From Methanobrevibacter sp. V74 (GTDB taxonomy: Archaea > Methanobacteriota > Methanobacteria > Methanobacteriales > Methanobacteriaceae), in assembly GCF_963082495.1 (NCBI RefSeq), contig NZ_CAUJAN010000002.1, positions 124,001-188,000 of the forward strand: DNA of 64,000 nucleotides. Direction: 5' to 3'. Under the pieces are notes generated by a model. That model searched no databases, was not told the origin of the DNA, and was given only the letters and a program-made list of their open reading frames with translations. Made by a program: the position numbers and the translations under genes. Positions 1 to 8,827 of this stretch are shown piece after piece. The number at the start of each line of letters is the position of its first letter. The stretch's first letter is position 1.

Positions 1-860
1 ACATCAGGATTTTTCTTTTGCGGCATAATAGAAGAAGTTGATGAATATTCATCTGCCATTTCAATAACACCAAATTCATAAGTACTCCATAAAACCAATT
101 CCTCACAGATTTTTGCAAGTGTTGAAGACAATGCAACAAAATCAAAGATAGATTCTGCAATAAAATCCCTTGCTGAAACGCCATCCATGGAATTTTCCAA
201 ATAAGCATCAAATCCAAGTAAATCAGTAGTTAATTGTCTGTTAATAGGAAAGCTAGTAGTGGCCATAGCTGCTGAACCTAATGGATTTAAATTGACACGT
301 TTATATGTATCCGCCAAACGTTCATAATCTCTTTTTAATGCCTGTACATGAGCCATTAAATGATGAGCAATTGTAATTGGCTGAGCATGCTGCAAGTGTG
401 TAAAACCAATGAAAACATCGTCTAAGTGTTCTCCAGCCATTTCAACCAATCCTTCCATAAATTCTAAAATGCCTATTTGAATTTCAATGATTTTCTCTCT
501 TAAAACTAATCTAACATCACATGCAACTTGATCGTTACGGGATTTGGCAGTGTGCATAAAACCGGCTTGAGAACCAATTTTATTAGTAACATAATTCTCA
601 ATTGCCATGTGAACATCTTCAACTGAAGGATCAAAGACTAATACATCATAACCTTCTTCTTTAAGTGAATCGAGTGCACATAAAATATTATCCGCAATTT
701 CAGCATCAATGATCCCTTCATATTTCAACATAGAAGTATGTGCAAAATTAGTTTTAATATCAGCTTCAAAAATAATTTTATCCGCTTCAAGTGATGAAGT
801 GTATTCAGCTGCTTCATCAGTCATTCCAGTCTTAAAACGACCATTTCTAATGTTATCCAA
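1..860 (-). CDS. argH: argininosuccinate lyase, N-terminal part (cut by window edge)
   Basis: Cleaves argininosuccinate to arginine and fumarate, the last step of arginine synthesis, in the cytosol. About 286 N-terminal codons are present and the C-terminus lies beyond base 1. The fumarate-lyase family signature [11 protein letters not shown] is readable right at the edge, and an NIRNGRF-type N-terminus, the usual opening of the family, is seen. I chose a TTG start at 858-860 because AAGGGAT lies about five bases upstream and the conserved N-terminus begins there; no ATG fits. It follows the ribosomal operon in the same direction but is separated from it by a probable terminator. Family assignment is firm; the start is inferred. 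Confidence 0.93.
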   Translation of the reverse strand, partial: MDNIRNGRFKTGMTDEAAEYTSSLEADKIIFEADIKTNFAHTSMLKYEGIIDAEIADNILCALDSLKEEGYDVLVFDPSVEDVHMAIENYVTNKIGSQAGFMHTAKSRNDQVACDVRLVLREKIIEIQIGILEFMEGLVEMAGEHLDDVFIGFTHLQHAQPITIAHHLMAHVQALKRDYERLADTYKRVNLNPLGSAAMATTSFPINRQLTTDLLGFDAYLENSMDGVSARDFIAESIFDFVALSSTLAKICEELVLWSTYEFGVIEMADEYSSTSSIMPQKKNPD

Positions 861-900
861 AAGAATCCCTTCTTTAAAATAAATAAAAATCAAAAATAAA

Positions 901-933
901 TAAAAAAAAAGAAATAAAGATTAAAAAAATCTT
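901..933 (-). terminator. probable terminator after rps27ae
   Basis: Read on the minus strand, a 6-bp inverted repeat (AAGATT 928-933 with AATCTT 917-922) with a short T loop is followed by a run of T residues (901-910). It overlaps the rps27ae stop codon and precedes argH. Confidence 0.5.
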
Positions 934-1084
934 ATTTTTTCATTTCAGTGTATCCACATTTACCGCAGGCAACCCTGTCACCATGGTCAGCCATAAATAC
1001 ACCATCACCACAACGAGGACAAATTTGGTTTTTTCTTACAATTTTGTCTCCATCTACTTCATATAAATCAGATTTTTTTACCAT
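932..1084 (-). CDS. rps27ae: 30S ribosomal protein S27ae
   Basis: A 50-residue zinc-ribbon protein of the small ribosomal subunit. The start [10 protein letters not shown] and four cysteines in two CxxC pairs (CPRCG and CGKCG) match archaeal S27ae, which lacks the ubiquitin fusion of eukaryotes. It is the last gene of the translation operon, 9 bp after rps24e, the usual archaeal neighbour. The stop codon lies in the stem of a probable terminator. The size is normal for the family and there is nothing odd in it. Confidence 0.93.
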   Translation of the reverse strand: MVKKSDLYEVDGDKIVRKNQICPRCGDGVFMADHGDRVACGKCGYTEMKK

Positions 1085-1093
1085 TCAAATCAC

Positions 1094-1411
1094 CTATTCT
1101 TCTGCATCTGCTTCTTCAGCAGGTTCTTCTTCAGGTTCTTCATTTTTAGCAACAACATGTTTAGCTTCGATGTAAGTTAAATCATCTACAGTATCGTAAA
1201 CTTTAGCATAAGCTAATGCTTTAGGTTCACCGTAGTGTGGTTGTATCTTATCAACTACAACTAAATCTTTTTTACTGTTTAATAAAGCAACTAATTTAGA
1301 TTTAACATCCAATATTTTAGGAGTTGCTTCTCCACTGTAATCAACATAAAACTTAATTTCTTTTCTGTTAAATATTTTATTTTCTTTTTCTTCAAAAATT
1401 TCAATTTCCAT
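1094..1411 (-). CDS. rps24e: 30S ribosomal protein S24e
   Basis: Small-subunit ribosomal protein of 105 residues. The N-terminus reads MEIEIFEEKENKIFNRKEI, followed by the conserved segment with KSKLVALLNSKKDLVVVDKI and the HYG motif typical of S24e. The tail is strongly acidic (repeated E, A and D), longer and more acidic than in many archaea. It sits between the DUF359 gene (12 bp upstream) and rps27ae, a gene order widespread in Euryarchaeota, so it is almost certainly cotranscribed with them. Confidence 0.94.
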   Translation of the reverse strand: MEIEIFEEKENKIFNRKEIKFYVDYSGEATPKILDVKSKLVALLNSKKDLVVVDKIQPHYGEPKALAYAKVYDTVDDLTYIEAKHVVAKNEEPEEEPAEEADAEE

Positions 1412-1423
1412 GATAAAACCTCT

Positions 1424-1936
1424 TCATTTTATTTTAATAAATCCGTTAAGAAGTTCTTGAGCTTTATTTTTTAAATCACGAGCTTTTAAAAGCACTAATC
1501 CTTCATTAGGCTGACCATATAAAATGGTAGTTTCCGGATTTGCCAATATTATACAAGGAAGAACCGCAAGATCTTCTTCCCCTGCCACTTCAATTACATA
1601 ACATTCACCATTGTTAGATAATTCAAGAGCCTTACCTATGGTTTCCCATAGATTATCAGTCAAATACCCCGCAGGATTTTCTGCTTTTAAAATATGCTCT
1701 GCACGTATAACTTCATGAGTATGATTTTTTCTCTGAATTAAATTGTCAATTATGCCAATATTCGGATATAATCCATGTTTTGTAAGATTGGCGAAAGTCG
1801 CATCACCAACAGAAATTAAATACTCGGAAGACTTAATATCATCAATTGCATCTTCAAAGTTAGGATATAATTTGCCTAAAGGTCTTTTAAGCTCCAATAT
1901 TATATCTTTATTTAATTCTGCATCTAAATGTAACAC
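1424..1936 (-). CDS. GTP-dependent dephospho-CoA kinase (DUF359 family)
   Basis: Predicted to phosphorylate dephospho-CoA with GTP, the last step of archaeal coenzyme A synthesis. The 170-residue length and the motifs GDATFANL (about 43-50) and IGIIDNLIQRK (about 60-70) fit the DUF359 family, for which this activity has been shown in Thermococcus; the function here is by family. The gene lies 10 bp after rpoE2 and 12 bp before rps24e inside the translation operon, the standard archaeal location for this family. It is unrelated in sequence to bacterial CoaE. Confidence 0.85.
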   Translation of the reverse strand: MLHLDAELNKDIILELKRPLGKLYPNFEDAIDDIKSSEYLISVGDATFANLTKHGLYPNIGIIDNLIQRKNHTHEVIRAEHILKAENPAGYLTDNLWETIGKALELSNNGECYVIEVAGEEDLAVLPCIILANPETTILYGQPNEGLVLLKARDLKNKAQELLNGFIKIK

Positions 1937-1946
1937 AAAAAACCCT

Positions 1947-2123
1947 CTATCTTACTCTTAAACAATATTCGCCTGGAATCTCAATATTCAATTCACGAGC
2001 AATTTTAGACTCCGTAGGATCAGTTATAATCAAAAGACCACTCCAATTATCGGAAGTTGGATTTCCACAACTAGGACAGTGGTCTTTGCTAGAAATCATT
2101 TTACAAACAGTACAAGCTTTCAT
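1947..2123 (-). CDS. rpoE2: transcription elongation factor Spt4 / RNA polymerase subunit E''
   Basis: A 58-residue zinc-binding protein that pairs with Spt5 on RNA polymerase to aid elongation. It opens MKACTVCKMISSKDHCPSCG, giving two CxxC knuckles for one zinc ion, followed by the usual WSGLLIITDP core. The size is normal for archaeal Spt4. The ribosome-binding site AGAAGG overlaps the end of rpoE1, so the two are translationally close, as in most Euryarchaeota. It is followed 10 bp later by the DUF359 gene. Confidence 0.92.
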   Translation of the reverse strand: MKACTVCKMISSKDHCPSCGNPTSDNWSGLLIITDPTESKIARELNIEIPGEYCLRVR

Positions 2124-2125
2124 TT

Positions 2126-2704
2126 TTAAACCTTCTTAGTTTTTTGTTTAGCTTCTTCAATCCATTCAAATCTGCCAAGATTTGTTTGTCTCATAGTGAG
2201 AGGGATTTTAGAATTTCTATGATTATCTCTACTGTTAATAGATTCATCTTTAATAGAAACACTTACTGCTCTAGCCCTTACTAAGTCACCAACATCTAAA
2301 GTTTTATTTGATTCTTTAGCGAGTAATGCTCCTCTTTTAGCATCATAATTAATATAATCATCAATTACTTGAGAAACATGTATCAAACCATCCATAGGCC
2401 CAATTCTCACAAAAGCGCCGTAATCAGCTATATCTATAACTTCACCATTAAAAATTTCATGTTGCTCTGGTTTAAAGAAAATAGCATCAAAAACAACATT
2501 ATGATATGAAGCTCCATCGCCCATAATGAGTTTTCCATCGCTAATTTCATCAATTTCATTAACACAAATGAGTAAACCAAGTTTTTTATCTAAACGGCCT
2601 TCATAGGTTTCGTTTAAAGTTTGAATTGCAACTTCTTCAAGAGGATATTCAAATTTGTAAGGTGGAATTCTTACAGTATCCTCAATTTTTGTTTTATAAT
2701 ACAA
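2126..2704 (-). CDS. rpoE1: DNA-directed RNA polymerase subunit E' (Rpo7)
   Basis: Rpo7 forms the polymerase stalk with Rpo4 and helps open complex formation and RNA binding. The 192-residue protein has the N-terminal tip domain ([15 protein letters not shown]) and an S1 RNA-binding domain at about 80-160, with [16 protein letters not shown] and DGLIHVSQV. The start codon is TTG at 2702-2704 behind GAGGGAT. It precedes rpoE2 by 2 bp. The length is normal for archaeal Rpo7. Confidence 0.94.
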   Translation of the reverse strand: MYYKTKIEDTVRIPPYKFEYPLEEVAIQTLNETYEGRLDKKLGLLICVNEIDEISDGKLIMGDGASYHNVVFDAIFFKPEQHEIFNGEVIDIADYGAFVRIGPMDGLIHVSQVIDDYINYDAKRGALLAKESNKTLDVGDLVRARAVSVSIKDESINSRDNHRNSKIPLTMRQTNLGRFEWIEEAKQKTKKV

Positions 2705-2739
2705 AATAATCCCTCATTTTTTAATAAGTTTAATTAATA

Positions 2740-3132
2740 TTATATTTTACCTTCAACAGCAATATATTTTTTTTGCCTTAAATATACTATTGTTATCCCT
2801 TTGTTTTTTGCACGATTTTTTAATTCAATATCATTCGTAGCTAAAACTTCTGAAACTCTCAGTAACGCATTATCCACAGTTTCATTTTCAAGTAATGAAA
2901 TATCCTTTATTTCAACTTTTGAAGAATTAGCTAACTTCAAAGCTAAATTCGCATTTAACCTTGTTTTACCCTTAGTATTTCTTTTCAAACCCTTCAATTC
3001 ATTGATAACAAAGCTTGGAGTAGTTAATTTATAAGAAGGTAGTAAGTTTTCAAGTTCAGTGATTATGTCTACATTGAACTGAAAAGGAACCATAAAAAAA
3101 TTGGTATCAATTACAACTTCTTTAGAGTCCAT
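2740..3132 (-). CDS. PIN-domain ribonuclease (Fcf1-like)
   Basis: A 130-residue single PIN domain. Acidic residues expected of the metal site are visible: Asp in VIDTNFF near position 9, Glu in VINELKGL near 45 and Asp in ATNDIELKNRA near 100. The last motif, with LKNRAKNKGI after it, is typical of the Fcf1/Utp23-like archaeal branch linked to rRNA or tRNA processing rather than of VapC toxins. There is no antitoxin gene beside it, and it lies between eif2g and rpoE1 in the translation operon, which supports a housekeeping RNA-processing role. Its exact substrate is not known from the sequence. Confidence 0.85.
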   Translation of the reverse strand: MDSKEVVIDTNFFMVPFQFNVDIITELENLLPSYKLTTPSFVINELKGLKRNTKGKTRLNANLALKLANSSKVEIKDISLLENETVDNALLRVSEVLATNDIELKNRAKNKGITIVYLRQKKYIAVEGKI

Positions 3133-3145
3133 TATTATTTTACCT

Positions 3146-4360
3146 CTATTTAATAATACCGTAACCGATTAATCTCCAACGTGCCCCTACTCTACGACTT
3201 AAAGCAACCCTATCTCCTGAACTTGCACATACCGGTAATTTAAGAGTAACATCAACTTTATTCTTTTTAGATGATGTAACAACACCAATAGTAGTTGCAG
3301 TTCCAACATTAATCATTAATGGCTCTTTAATTTTAATTGGAGTAACATCACGTTCTTCTTTAGTTCCAACAACACGATCCAATAACTTAACTTCCATTGT
3401 GAAACAATCTAAAACATCAGGTAAAGTAAATTCCTCACCAGCAACAGTTCCGGATAACGAATCTGATTTTGTTAAAGATGGATCTAATTTTGTTGCAATA
3501 CCAACAAGTCCACCAGGACCGATTTCTTCAACTTGTTTACCATTAGCTTCAAGACCAATAATCTCTGATTTCAGGGTAATTCTTTTACCTTTATTGGTAG
3601 GACCCGGTCTAATTTCAATAGTATCACCAAGTTTAAAAATACCTTGAACTAGAGTACCACCAATAACTCCTCCCCTAATTTTATCAGCGCCAGAACCAGG
3701 TTTATTAATATCAAATGACCTTGCAACATGCATTAACGCATAATCATCAACATCCCTTTCAGGAGGATGAATTTTATCAAGCATTGCCTCAATCAATATA
3801 TCAATGTTAGCACCTTGTTGAGCAGATACTGGTATTATTAAAGCATCCTCGGCACAAGTACCTTTAACAAATTCCTTAATTTCATGATAGCTTTCAATAG
3901 CTCTTTCTTTTGAAACAATATCAATTTTATTTTGAACTACAATAACATCTTTAACGCCAATTACATCAAGTGCCATAAGATGTTCTTTAGTTTGTGGTTG
4001 TGGACAAGACTCATTTGCAGCAATTACTAACACTGCACCATCCATAATTGCAGCACCAGATAACATAGTTGCCATAAGAGTTTCGTGACCTGGAGCATCA
4101 ACAAAAGATACCTTTCTTATTAATTCAGTTTCGCTTCCACAGTGTTCGCATTTATCGGAAGTAGTGTAACATTTAGGTTCATCACATTTGGGACATTTTT
4201 TAAATTCAATATCCGCATAACCTAAACGAATTGAAATACCCCTTTTAGTTTCCTCACTGTGAGTATCAGTCCATACTCCGGATAATGCTTTAGTAAGGGT
4301 TGTCTTACCATGGTCTACATGACCAACTAAACCTATGTTAACATCTGACTGTACGTTCAC
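3146..4360 (-). CDS. eif2g: translation initiation factor aIF2, gamma subunit
   Basis: GTPase subunit of aIF2, which delivers initiator methionyl-tRNA to the small ribosomal subunit. The 404-residue protein shows the P-loop GHVDHGKTT at 13-21, a zinc knuckle with four cysteines (CPKC and CEHC, about 55-75), DAPGH near 90 and NKID near 145. Two beta-barrel domains follow, with the family's conserved end ([11 protein letters not shown]). The SelB-like alternative is excluded by size and by the zinc knuckle. It sits between rps6e and the PIN gene, the standard archaeal arrangement. Confidence 0.96.
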   Translation of the reverse strand: MNVQSDVNIGLVGHVDHGKTTLTKALSGVWTDTHSEETKRGISIRLGYADIEFKKCPKCDEPKCYTTSDKCEHCGSETELIRKVSFVDAPGHETLMATMLSGAAIMDGAVLVIAANESCPQPQTKEHLMALDVIGVKDVIVVQNKIDIVSKERAIESYHEIKEFVKGTCAEDALIIPVSAQQGANIDILIEAMLDKIHPPERDVDDYALMHVARSFDINKPGSGADKIRGGVIGGTLVQGIFKLGDTIEIRPGPTNKGKRITLKSEIIGLEANGKQVEEIGPGGLVGIATKLDPSLTKSDSLSGTVAGEEFTLPDVLDCFTMEVKLLDRVVGTKEERDVTPIKIKEPLMINVGTATTIGVVTSSKKNKVDVTLKLPVCASSGDRVALSRRVGARWRLIGYGIIK

Positions 4361-4422
4361 AGATAACCACCTTTTTTAATAATTTTAATTCGACTTAAAA
4401 GTAAATAAGAAAAATAGTAAAA

Positions 4423-4806
4423 CTATTCTTCCTCTTCATCATCAACACCGAGAATATCAGCTATTGATTTACTACCGGCTTCAGCAACTACAGTGTTGAT
4501 TTGTACAATATCCTCAGCAATAGTGTTTCCCCTAACAGTTTTTCTTCTTTTAACACCATCTGCTTTAGGATGATAACCAATACCACCACTTAATAAACTT
4601 TTGATTCTTCTAGTGCCTGAAACATCTTTTTTCATAGTGAAACCATTTTTATCACTTCCACCAGTGATTTTTAAAGTGTAACCATCTAAACCAACAATTC
4701 CACCATCAAATTCATCTCCAATGACTAAACCATTAAGAGCTTTAGTATCATCAACTTCCATTTGATAAGTTTCAGCTTTTTGAGACACAACAACTTTGAA
4801 TGCCAT
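4423..4806 (-). CDS. rps6e: 30S ribosomal protein S6e
   Basis: Small-subunit ribosomal protein of 127 residues beginning MAFKVVVSQK. An ATG 15 bases further upstream is in frame, but it is part of the GGAGG ribosome-binding site, so the start at 4806 is preferred. The S6e signature around LTGGSDKNGFTM-like residues (here ITGGSDKNGFTMKKDV) and the KRRKTVRGN motif are present. It ends with an acidic tail. It lies between infB and eif2g and is transcribed with them. Confidence 0.94.
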   Translation of the reverse strand: MAFKVVVSQKAETYQMEVDDTKALNGLVIGDEFDGGIVGLDGYTLKITGGSDKNGFTMKKDVSGTRRIKSLLSGGIGYHPKADGVKRRKTVRGNTIAEDIVQINTVVAEAGSKSIADILGVDDEEEE

Positions 4807-4844
4807 GGTATTTTCCTCCATTAATTATTTTCATAACTATTTTA

Positions 4845-6635
4845 TTATTCAAAAAGACCAAATTTACCCCAATCTGGATCTTGTTTACGTTTAATTTCTA
4901 CAAATTCGTATAAAGTTTCAAACTCATTTTCAGTTAATTTATCTTTAAATTCTCTTTCAATGAATTTATAATGTTTTTCAGGGACATCAACATACAATTC
5001 ATCCCCTTCATCAAATTGTTTTCCGACAATAGCATCTTTAATAGCCATTGCAACCCTTTGACCTCTAGGTATAGAAGGTAATGTTTCGCCTTTATCTTCC
5101 ATACTAACTATTACTCCAACATATTCCCCATTTTTATTAATTAAAGTTTGACCTTGTTTAATTGTACCGCTGAGGGATTCAATTCCAATAATAGCAGGTT
5201 TACTTTGACGGAAAATCAATTTAGGTAAACACATGAACTTAGCAGGTTTGATAATAGCATCATAAAATGCTTTTTTCTTAGCTTCCTCAATTTCGTCAAT
5301 CCATGCTTCATACTCTTCAATAATCTGATAAATCACATCGCCTTTAAAGAGTTTTACATCTGAATTTTCTAAATCTTCCTGAGAATTCGGATTAACATTT
5401 ACATTAAAAGCAATGATTGCACCATGTGCATCATTTTCATTTAAAGCAATGGATGAATTAATAATATCTCTACGATTAACATCTCCAATGTCTGCTTCAC
5501 GAATAGATATATTTAATTCGCTTAACAATGTAACAATAGCTTCAAGAGAACCTAATGTATCAGCTTTAACTAAAATACCTTCATCATCAGTGTGAATAGT
5601 AATATCTTCAATTTCCTTTAAGATTTCCTCTTTGACGTTCTCACTGTCACTTAAAACTCTAAGTGGAGAACCAGAAACAACCTCATCCAAATTAGGAGCA
5701 GCTATTTTAATACCTGCAGCTGCAACAACTTCATCAAATTTTTGGAATTTCTTTTTGGAGTCTCTCATTTCCTCAAGAGGGAGAGGCCTTAAAATAGATC
5801 TAACTTTAGTTGTTAACACCTCATTTGAAGATGTCATTAAAGCTATCTCATCATTAGTTCGTAAAACCCCATCATAAATAATACTGTCAACAGTAAGACC
5901 CAATCCTACTTCTTCTTTAATCTCTAATATAGTACCTTTAGCAGGAGAATTTTCATTGATTTCCAGCTGTTCGGTTAAGTATTCCTGAGCAAGACCCAAA
6001 AGCATTGCTAATACTTCAATAATTCCTTCACCAGACCTAGCGCTAATCGGTATAATACTAATTTGTGAGGCAAAATTACTTATCCTATCAAATCTTTCAG
6101 ATTGGAAGCCCTCTTTGTGAAGAGTGCCAACAATTTCATAAACTTTAGTGTCTAAATTTTGTTGAACACTTGGAGCTTGTTGTGAGAAAGATTCTTTGAA
6201 TGAAGCTCCTTCATGAGTCTCCCAACCAAATAATCTATCTATTTTGTTAGCAACAACAATGAATGGAGTCTTATACATTTTAAGAATATTTAATGCTTCA
6301 TATGTTTGCGGTTTAAAACCATCATTAATATCAACAATTAAAACAGCTAAATCAGCCAATGCGCCACCACGTTTCCTTAAACTAGTAAATGCTGCATGAC
6401 CTGGAGTATCAATAAAGAACAATCCCGGGATTAAATCCTTGATAGTTAATCTTGAAATAAAATTACCACAGATTTCTTCAATAGTGTCATTTGGGATTTC
6501 TGTAGCACCAATATGCTGTGTAATACCGCCTGCTTCTTTATCAGCGATAGTACTACCTCTAATATAATCTAATAATGTTGTTTTTCCATGATCTACATGT
6601 CCTAAAACTGACACAATTGGGGATCTGATTTTCAT
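4845..6635 (-). CDS. infB: translation initiation factor aIF5B (IF2-like)
   Basis: Ribosome-dependent GTPase that promotes subunit joining. The 596 residues carry GHVDHGKTT at 12-20, DTPGH near 76 and NKIDRL near 130, followed by the long helix and C-terminal domains typical of eukaryote/archaeal IF5B. No intein interrupts the GTPase motifs, although inteins occur in this gene in some archaea. It follows ndk by 39 bp and precedes rps6e in the operon. Confidence 0.96.
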   Translation of the reverse strand: MKIRSPIVSVLGHVDHGKTTLLDYIRGSTIADKEAGGITQHIGATEIPNDTIEEICGNFISRLTIKDLIPGLFFIDTPGHAAFTSLRKRGGALADLAVLIVDINDGFKPQTYEALNILKMYKTPFIVVANKIDRLFGWETHEGASFKESFSQQAPSVQQNLDTKVYEIVGTLHKEGFQSERFDRISNFASQISIIPISARSGEGIIEVLAMLLGLAQEYLTEQLEINENSPAKGTILEIKEEVGLGLTVDSIIYDGVLRTNDEIALMTSSNEVLTTKVRSILRPLPLEEMRDSKKKFQKFDEVVAAAGIKIAAPNLDEVVSGSPLRVLSDSENVKEEILKEIEDITIHTDDEGILVKADTLGSLEAIVTLLSELNISIREADIGDVNRRDIINSSIALNENDAHGAIIAFNVNVNPNSQEDLENSDVKLFKGDVIYQIIEEYEAWIDEIEEAKKKAFYDAIIKPAKFMCLPKLIFRQSKPAIIGIESLSGTIKQGQTLINKNGEYVGVIVSMEDKGETLPSIPRGQRVAMAIKDAIVGKQFDEGDELYVDVPEKHYKFIEREFKDKLTENEFETLYEFVEIKRKQDPDWGKFGLFE

Positions 6636-6674
6636 GCTAATCTTCTTTAATAATAAAATTCTAAATTTTTAAAT

Positions 6675-7127
6675 TTATTCATAAATTAAATCATTATCGA
6701 TAATCTGATAATCACAAATTTCATCTTCGTTAAAGAAAAGGTCAATTTCTCTTTCTGCAGATTCAGGAGCATCTGAAGCATGAATAATATTTCTACCAGT
6801 ATCCATACCAAAGTCTCCTCTAATTGTTCCGAGATCTGCTTCTAAAGGATTGGTTGCTCCAACAATTTTCCTAATAGTAGTAATAGCTTCTTCTCCTTGA
6901 ATTACCATAGCAAAAGATGGTGAAGAAGTAATATATTCAACTAAACTTGGGAAAAATGGTTTTTCAGCATGCTCTCCATAATGAGTTTTTGCTAAATCTT
7001 CATCAATTTGAATTAATTTACATGCAACGATTTGAAGACCTTTCTCTTCAAAGCGAGACAATATTTTACCCATAAGACGTCTTTGAACAGCGTCAGGTTT
7101 CATCATAACAAAACTTTTTTGAATCAT
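6675..7127 (-). CDS. ndk: nucleoside diphosphate kinase
   Basis: Transfers the gamma phosphate between nucleoside triphosphates and diphosphates. The 150-residue protein opens with [12 protein letters not shown] and carries the active-site segment [12 protein letters not shown], with the phosphorylated histidine at 116. The length is normal. Its ATG overlaps the TGA stop of rpl24e (ATGA), suggesting coupled translation. The S28e-L24e-Ndk-IF5B order is conserved in Euryarchaeota. Confidence 0.96.
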   Translation of the reverse strand: MIQKSFVMMKPDAVQRRLMGKILSRFEEKGLQIVACKLIQIDEDLAKTHYGEHAEKPFFPSLVEYITSSPSFAMVIQGEEAITTIRKIVGATNPLEADLGTIRGDFGMDTGRNIIHASDAPESAEREIDLFFNEDEICDYQIIDNDLIYE

Positions 7128-7285
7128 TCTTTAACCCATTTAACTTTTCTTGGAACTCTTCCAAGTTTAATCATATTTTTTTCACATTTGCTGCTGCAAA
7201 AGAAATAAATTGAACCGTCTCTTTTAACATACATTTTTCCGGTACCCTCTTCTATTTCTTTATTACAGAATGAACAAGTTCTCAT
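7124..7285 (-). CDS. rpl24e: 50S ribosomal protein L24e
   Basis: A 53-residue zinc-finger ribosomal protein. It begins [20 protein letters not shown] and has the second cysteine pair in [10 protein letters not shown], the CxxC...CxxxC pattern of L24e, and ends with a basic [10 protein letters not shown]. The stop codon overlaps the ndk start by four bases. It follows rps28e by 14 bp. Confidence 0.94.
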   Translation of the reverse strand: MRTCSFCNKEIEEGTGKMYVKRDGSIYFFCSSKCEKNMIKLGRVPRKVKWVKE

Positions 7286-7299
7286 GATTTTACACCTTC

Positions 7300-7506
7300 T
7301 TAAGGAGTCCTAATTTCTTTAGCTTCTCTAATTGTATCAAGTAACATTAACATGTCACCTTTTCTTACAGGACCCATAATGTTTCTTGTTAAAATTCTTC
7401 CTTTATCTCTACCCTCGAGGATTCTGCATTTAATTTGCATTACCTCACCAGTCATACCAGTTCTTTTTAAAACTTCAATGACTTCAGCAGGAGTTCCTTC
7501 TTCCAT
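7300..7506 (-). CDS. rps28e: 30S ribosomal protein S28e
   Basis: A 68-residue OB-fold ribosomal protein. The signature [18 protein letters not shown] and the EAKEIR-type C-terminus are those of S28e. The start is the ATG at 7506 with GGTGAT upstream. It lies 34 bp after rpl7ae and before rpl24e in the usual archaeal order. Confidence 0.95.
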   Translation of the reverse strand: MEEGTPAEVIEVLKRTGMTGEVMQIKCRILEGRDKGRILTRNIMGPVRKGDMLMLLDTIREAKEIRTP

Positions 7507-7540
7507 TTAAATCACCGTAAATTATTCTAAAAAAATATAT

Positions 7541-7909
7541 CTATTCTTTTAATTCAGCAACTTTAACTACAATATCACTAACAGCAGCTTCTGCCTCACC
7601 AGCATCAACAATACATGCGGAAGCAGTACCAACAGTTAAACCAGCAGCTACACCAACTTGTTCTTTGGTTGGTAAGTATATATAAGGAATTTCTTTTTCA
7701 TCAGCGAGAACAGGAATGTGTGCAACGATTTCAGCAGGATCTACATCTTCTGCGATAACAACTAATGCTGCACTTCCTCTTTCGATGAATTTAGTTACTT
7801 CGTTAGTACCTTTTGCTACTTTACCGGTAGCTTGTGCGGTTTCTAATGCTTCTTCAGCTTGTTTAGCTAATTCTTCAGGTGTGTCAAATTTTACATAAAT
7901 GTTTGCCAT
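7541..7909 (-). CDS. rpl7ae: ribosomal protein L7Ae (K-turn-binding protein)
   Basis: Binds kink-turns in 23S rRNA and is also a core component of box C/D and H/ACA sRNPs and of RNase P. The 122-residue protein starts MANIYVKFDTPEELA. An in-frame start 21 bases upstream exists, but GGAGG lies about eight bases before the ATG at 7909, so that start is preferred. The RNA-binding segment KVAKGTNEVTKFIERG and the LVVIAEDVDPAEI core are clear. It is the first gene of the translation operon; a hairpin lies in its leader. Confidence 0.96.
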   Translation of the reverse strand: MANIYVKFDTPEELAKQAEEALETAQATGKVAKGTNEVTKFIERGSAALVVIAEDVDPAEIVAHIPVLADEKEIPYIYLPTKEQVGVAAGLTVGTASACIVDAGEAEAAVSDIVVKVAELKE

Positions 7910-7928
7910 AAAATATACCTCCTTTTTC

Positions 7929-7987
7929 ATCTGGCTATGCCATCCATCGGCAGATATTACAATTCATTTTGAATCATAATATAATGT
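7929..7987 (-). promoter_or_regulatory. rpl7ae promoter and leader hairpin
   Basis: On the minus strand a TATA-like stretch (CATTATATTATG, about 7975-7987) would place the transcript start near 7950-7960. The leader then opens with a GC-richer element in which ATCTG (7951-7955) can pair with CAGAT (7929-7933), and an inner UGCC/GGCA stem is possible. The start codon is 20 bases downstream of the hairpin. Archaeal L7Ae is known to bind its own mRNA leader in some species, so an autoregulatory K-turn is an attractive but unproven reading. Confidence 0.4.
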
Positions 7988-7990
7988 AAT

Positions 7991-8378
7991 TCTATATAGT
8001 TAGATTATTTTTTAACTATAAAATTACTCAAATTATTCGATAGAATAATCTAATATAGTTTTAATAATACTAATTCTTGAATAATTCATATATCACTAAA
8101 TATAATCCCGGGAAAAAATAAGAGGGATTAAACTTTCAATACAAATACTTCTGAATTTCATATAATTTTTAGCAAAACTAAAAATAAAAATTTAGTAATT
8201 AATGAAATAATTCTAGAGAACTAGACAATATTAAATTGGATAGTATAGTATATAAATGTTTGTAAAAATAGAATAAAACAGTTAACTTTTGAGTTTAAAA
8301 ATTTAAATTAAAAATGAAAAAATAGTAAAAGGGATAGTAAAATAAAATTACTATCTATGAAGATAATCATTAACAAAT
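7991..8378. other. gene-free AT-rich spacer
   Basis: No convincing coding frame is seen. The stretch holds an imperfect long inverted repeat (TAGATTATT at 8001-8009 with AATAATCTA at 8044-8052), a small AATCCC/GGGATT hairpin around 8104-8129 and a TATA-like TATATAAAT near 8249. A small RNA is possible but nothing identifies one. Confidence 0.3.
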
Positions 8379-8579
8379 CTATTTGATTGCTAATTTTACA
8401 TCTTCAGCTTTTACAGTTTTTCTACCAGCGTGACGAGCAAAACCGACAGCTTTTTGTGCAACTTCGTTACCGTAATCTTCGATAGCTTCAGTTAATGCAA
8501 TTTTAGCATCATCACTTACTCTTTGTGCTCCAGCGTTTTTGAGAACTCTGCCCACTGGTGCAATAGGTAATTCACTCAT
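8379..8579 (-). CDS. archaeal histone
   Basis: A 66-residue protein that is a single histone fold without tails, of the HMf type that dimerises and wraps DNA. It starts [22 protein letters not shown] and ends with the basic [15 protein letters not shown] typical of the family. The gene stands alone with its own promoter. The ATG has GAGGTG upstream at 8585-8590. Nothing is odd about it; which histone paralogue of the genome it is cannot be told. Confidence 0.96.
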   Translation of the reverse strand: MSELPIAPVGRVLKNAGAQRVSDDAKIALTEAIEDYGNEVAQKAVGFARHAGRKTVKAEDVKLAIK

Positions 8580-8624
8580 TATTTACACCTCACATTTAAA
8601 TTTGTTAATAATAGTTATAATTTG

Positions 8625-8636
8625 CTTATATATAAA
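8625..8636 (-). promoter_or_regulatory. histone gene TATA box
   Basis: TTTATATATAAG on the minus strand lies about 46-57 bases upstream of the histone ATG, a good match to the archaeal TATA box. Transcription would begin near 8600. Confidence 0.55.
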
Positions 8637-8827
8637 TCTATTGTTTTAACATGGTTAAATCTTAAAAATTTCAACATTAGTAACCATGATATTTTAACAT
8701 AAATACTGACACGAATATCTTTAAAAATGTTTTTCATAGATTAGGTTAAATAAAAAATGTATAAATATTGTTTGAATAAAAGCAAATTAAAAGAAAAAAT
8801 TAAAAGTAAAAGTGAATCAAAGCGAAT

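Noticed and set aside
2740-3132. VapC-type toxin
   Set aside because: No antitoxin neighbour; motifs and operon fit the Fcf1-like housekeeping branch.
7991-8378. Possible small RNA gene between rpl7ae and the histone gene
   Set aside because: Weak hairpins and TATA-like words occur, but AT-rich sequence yields these by chance and nothing marks a known RNA.
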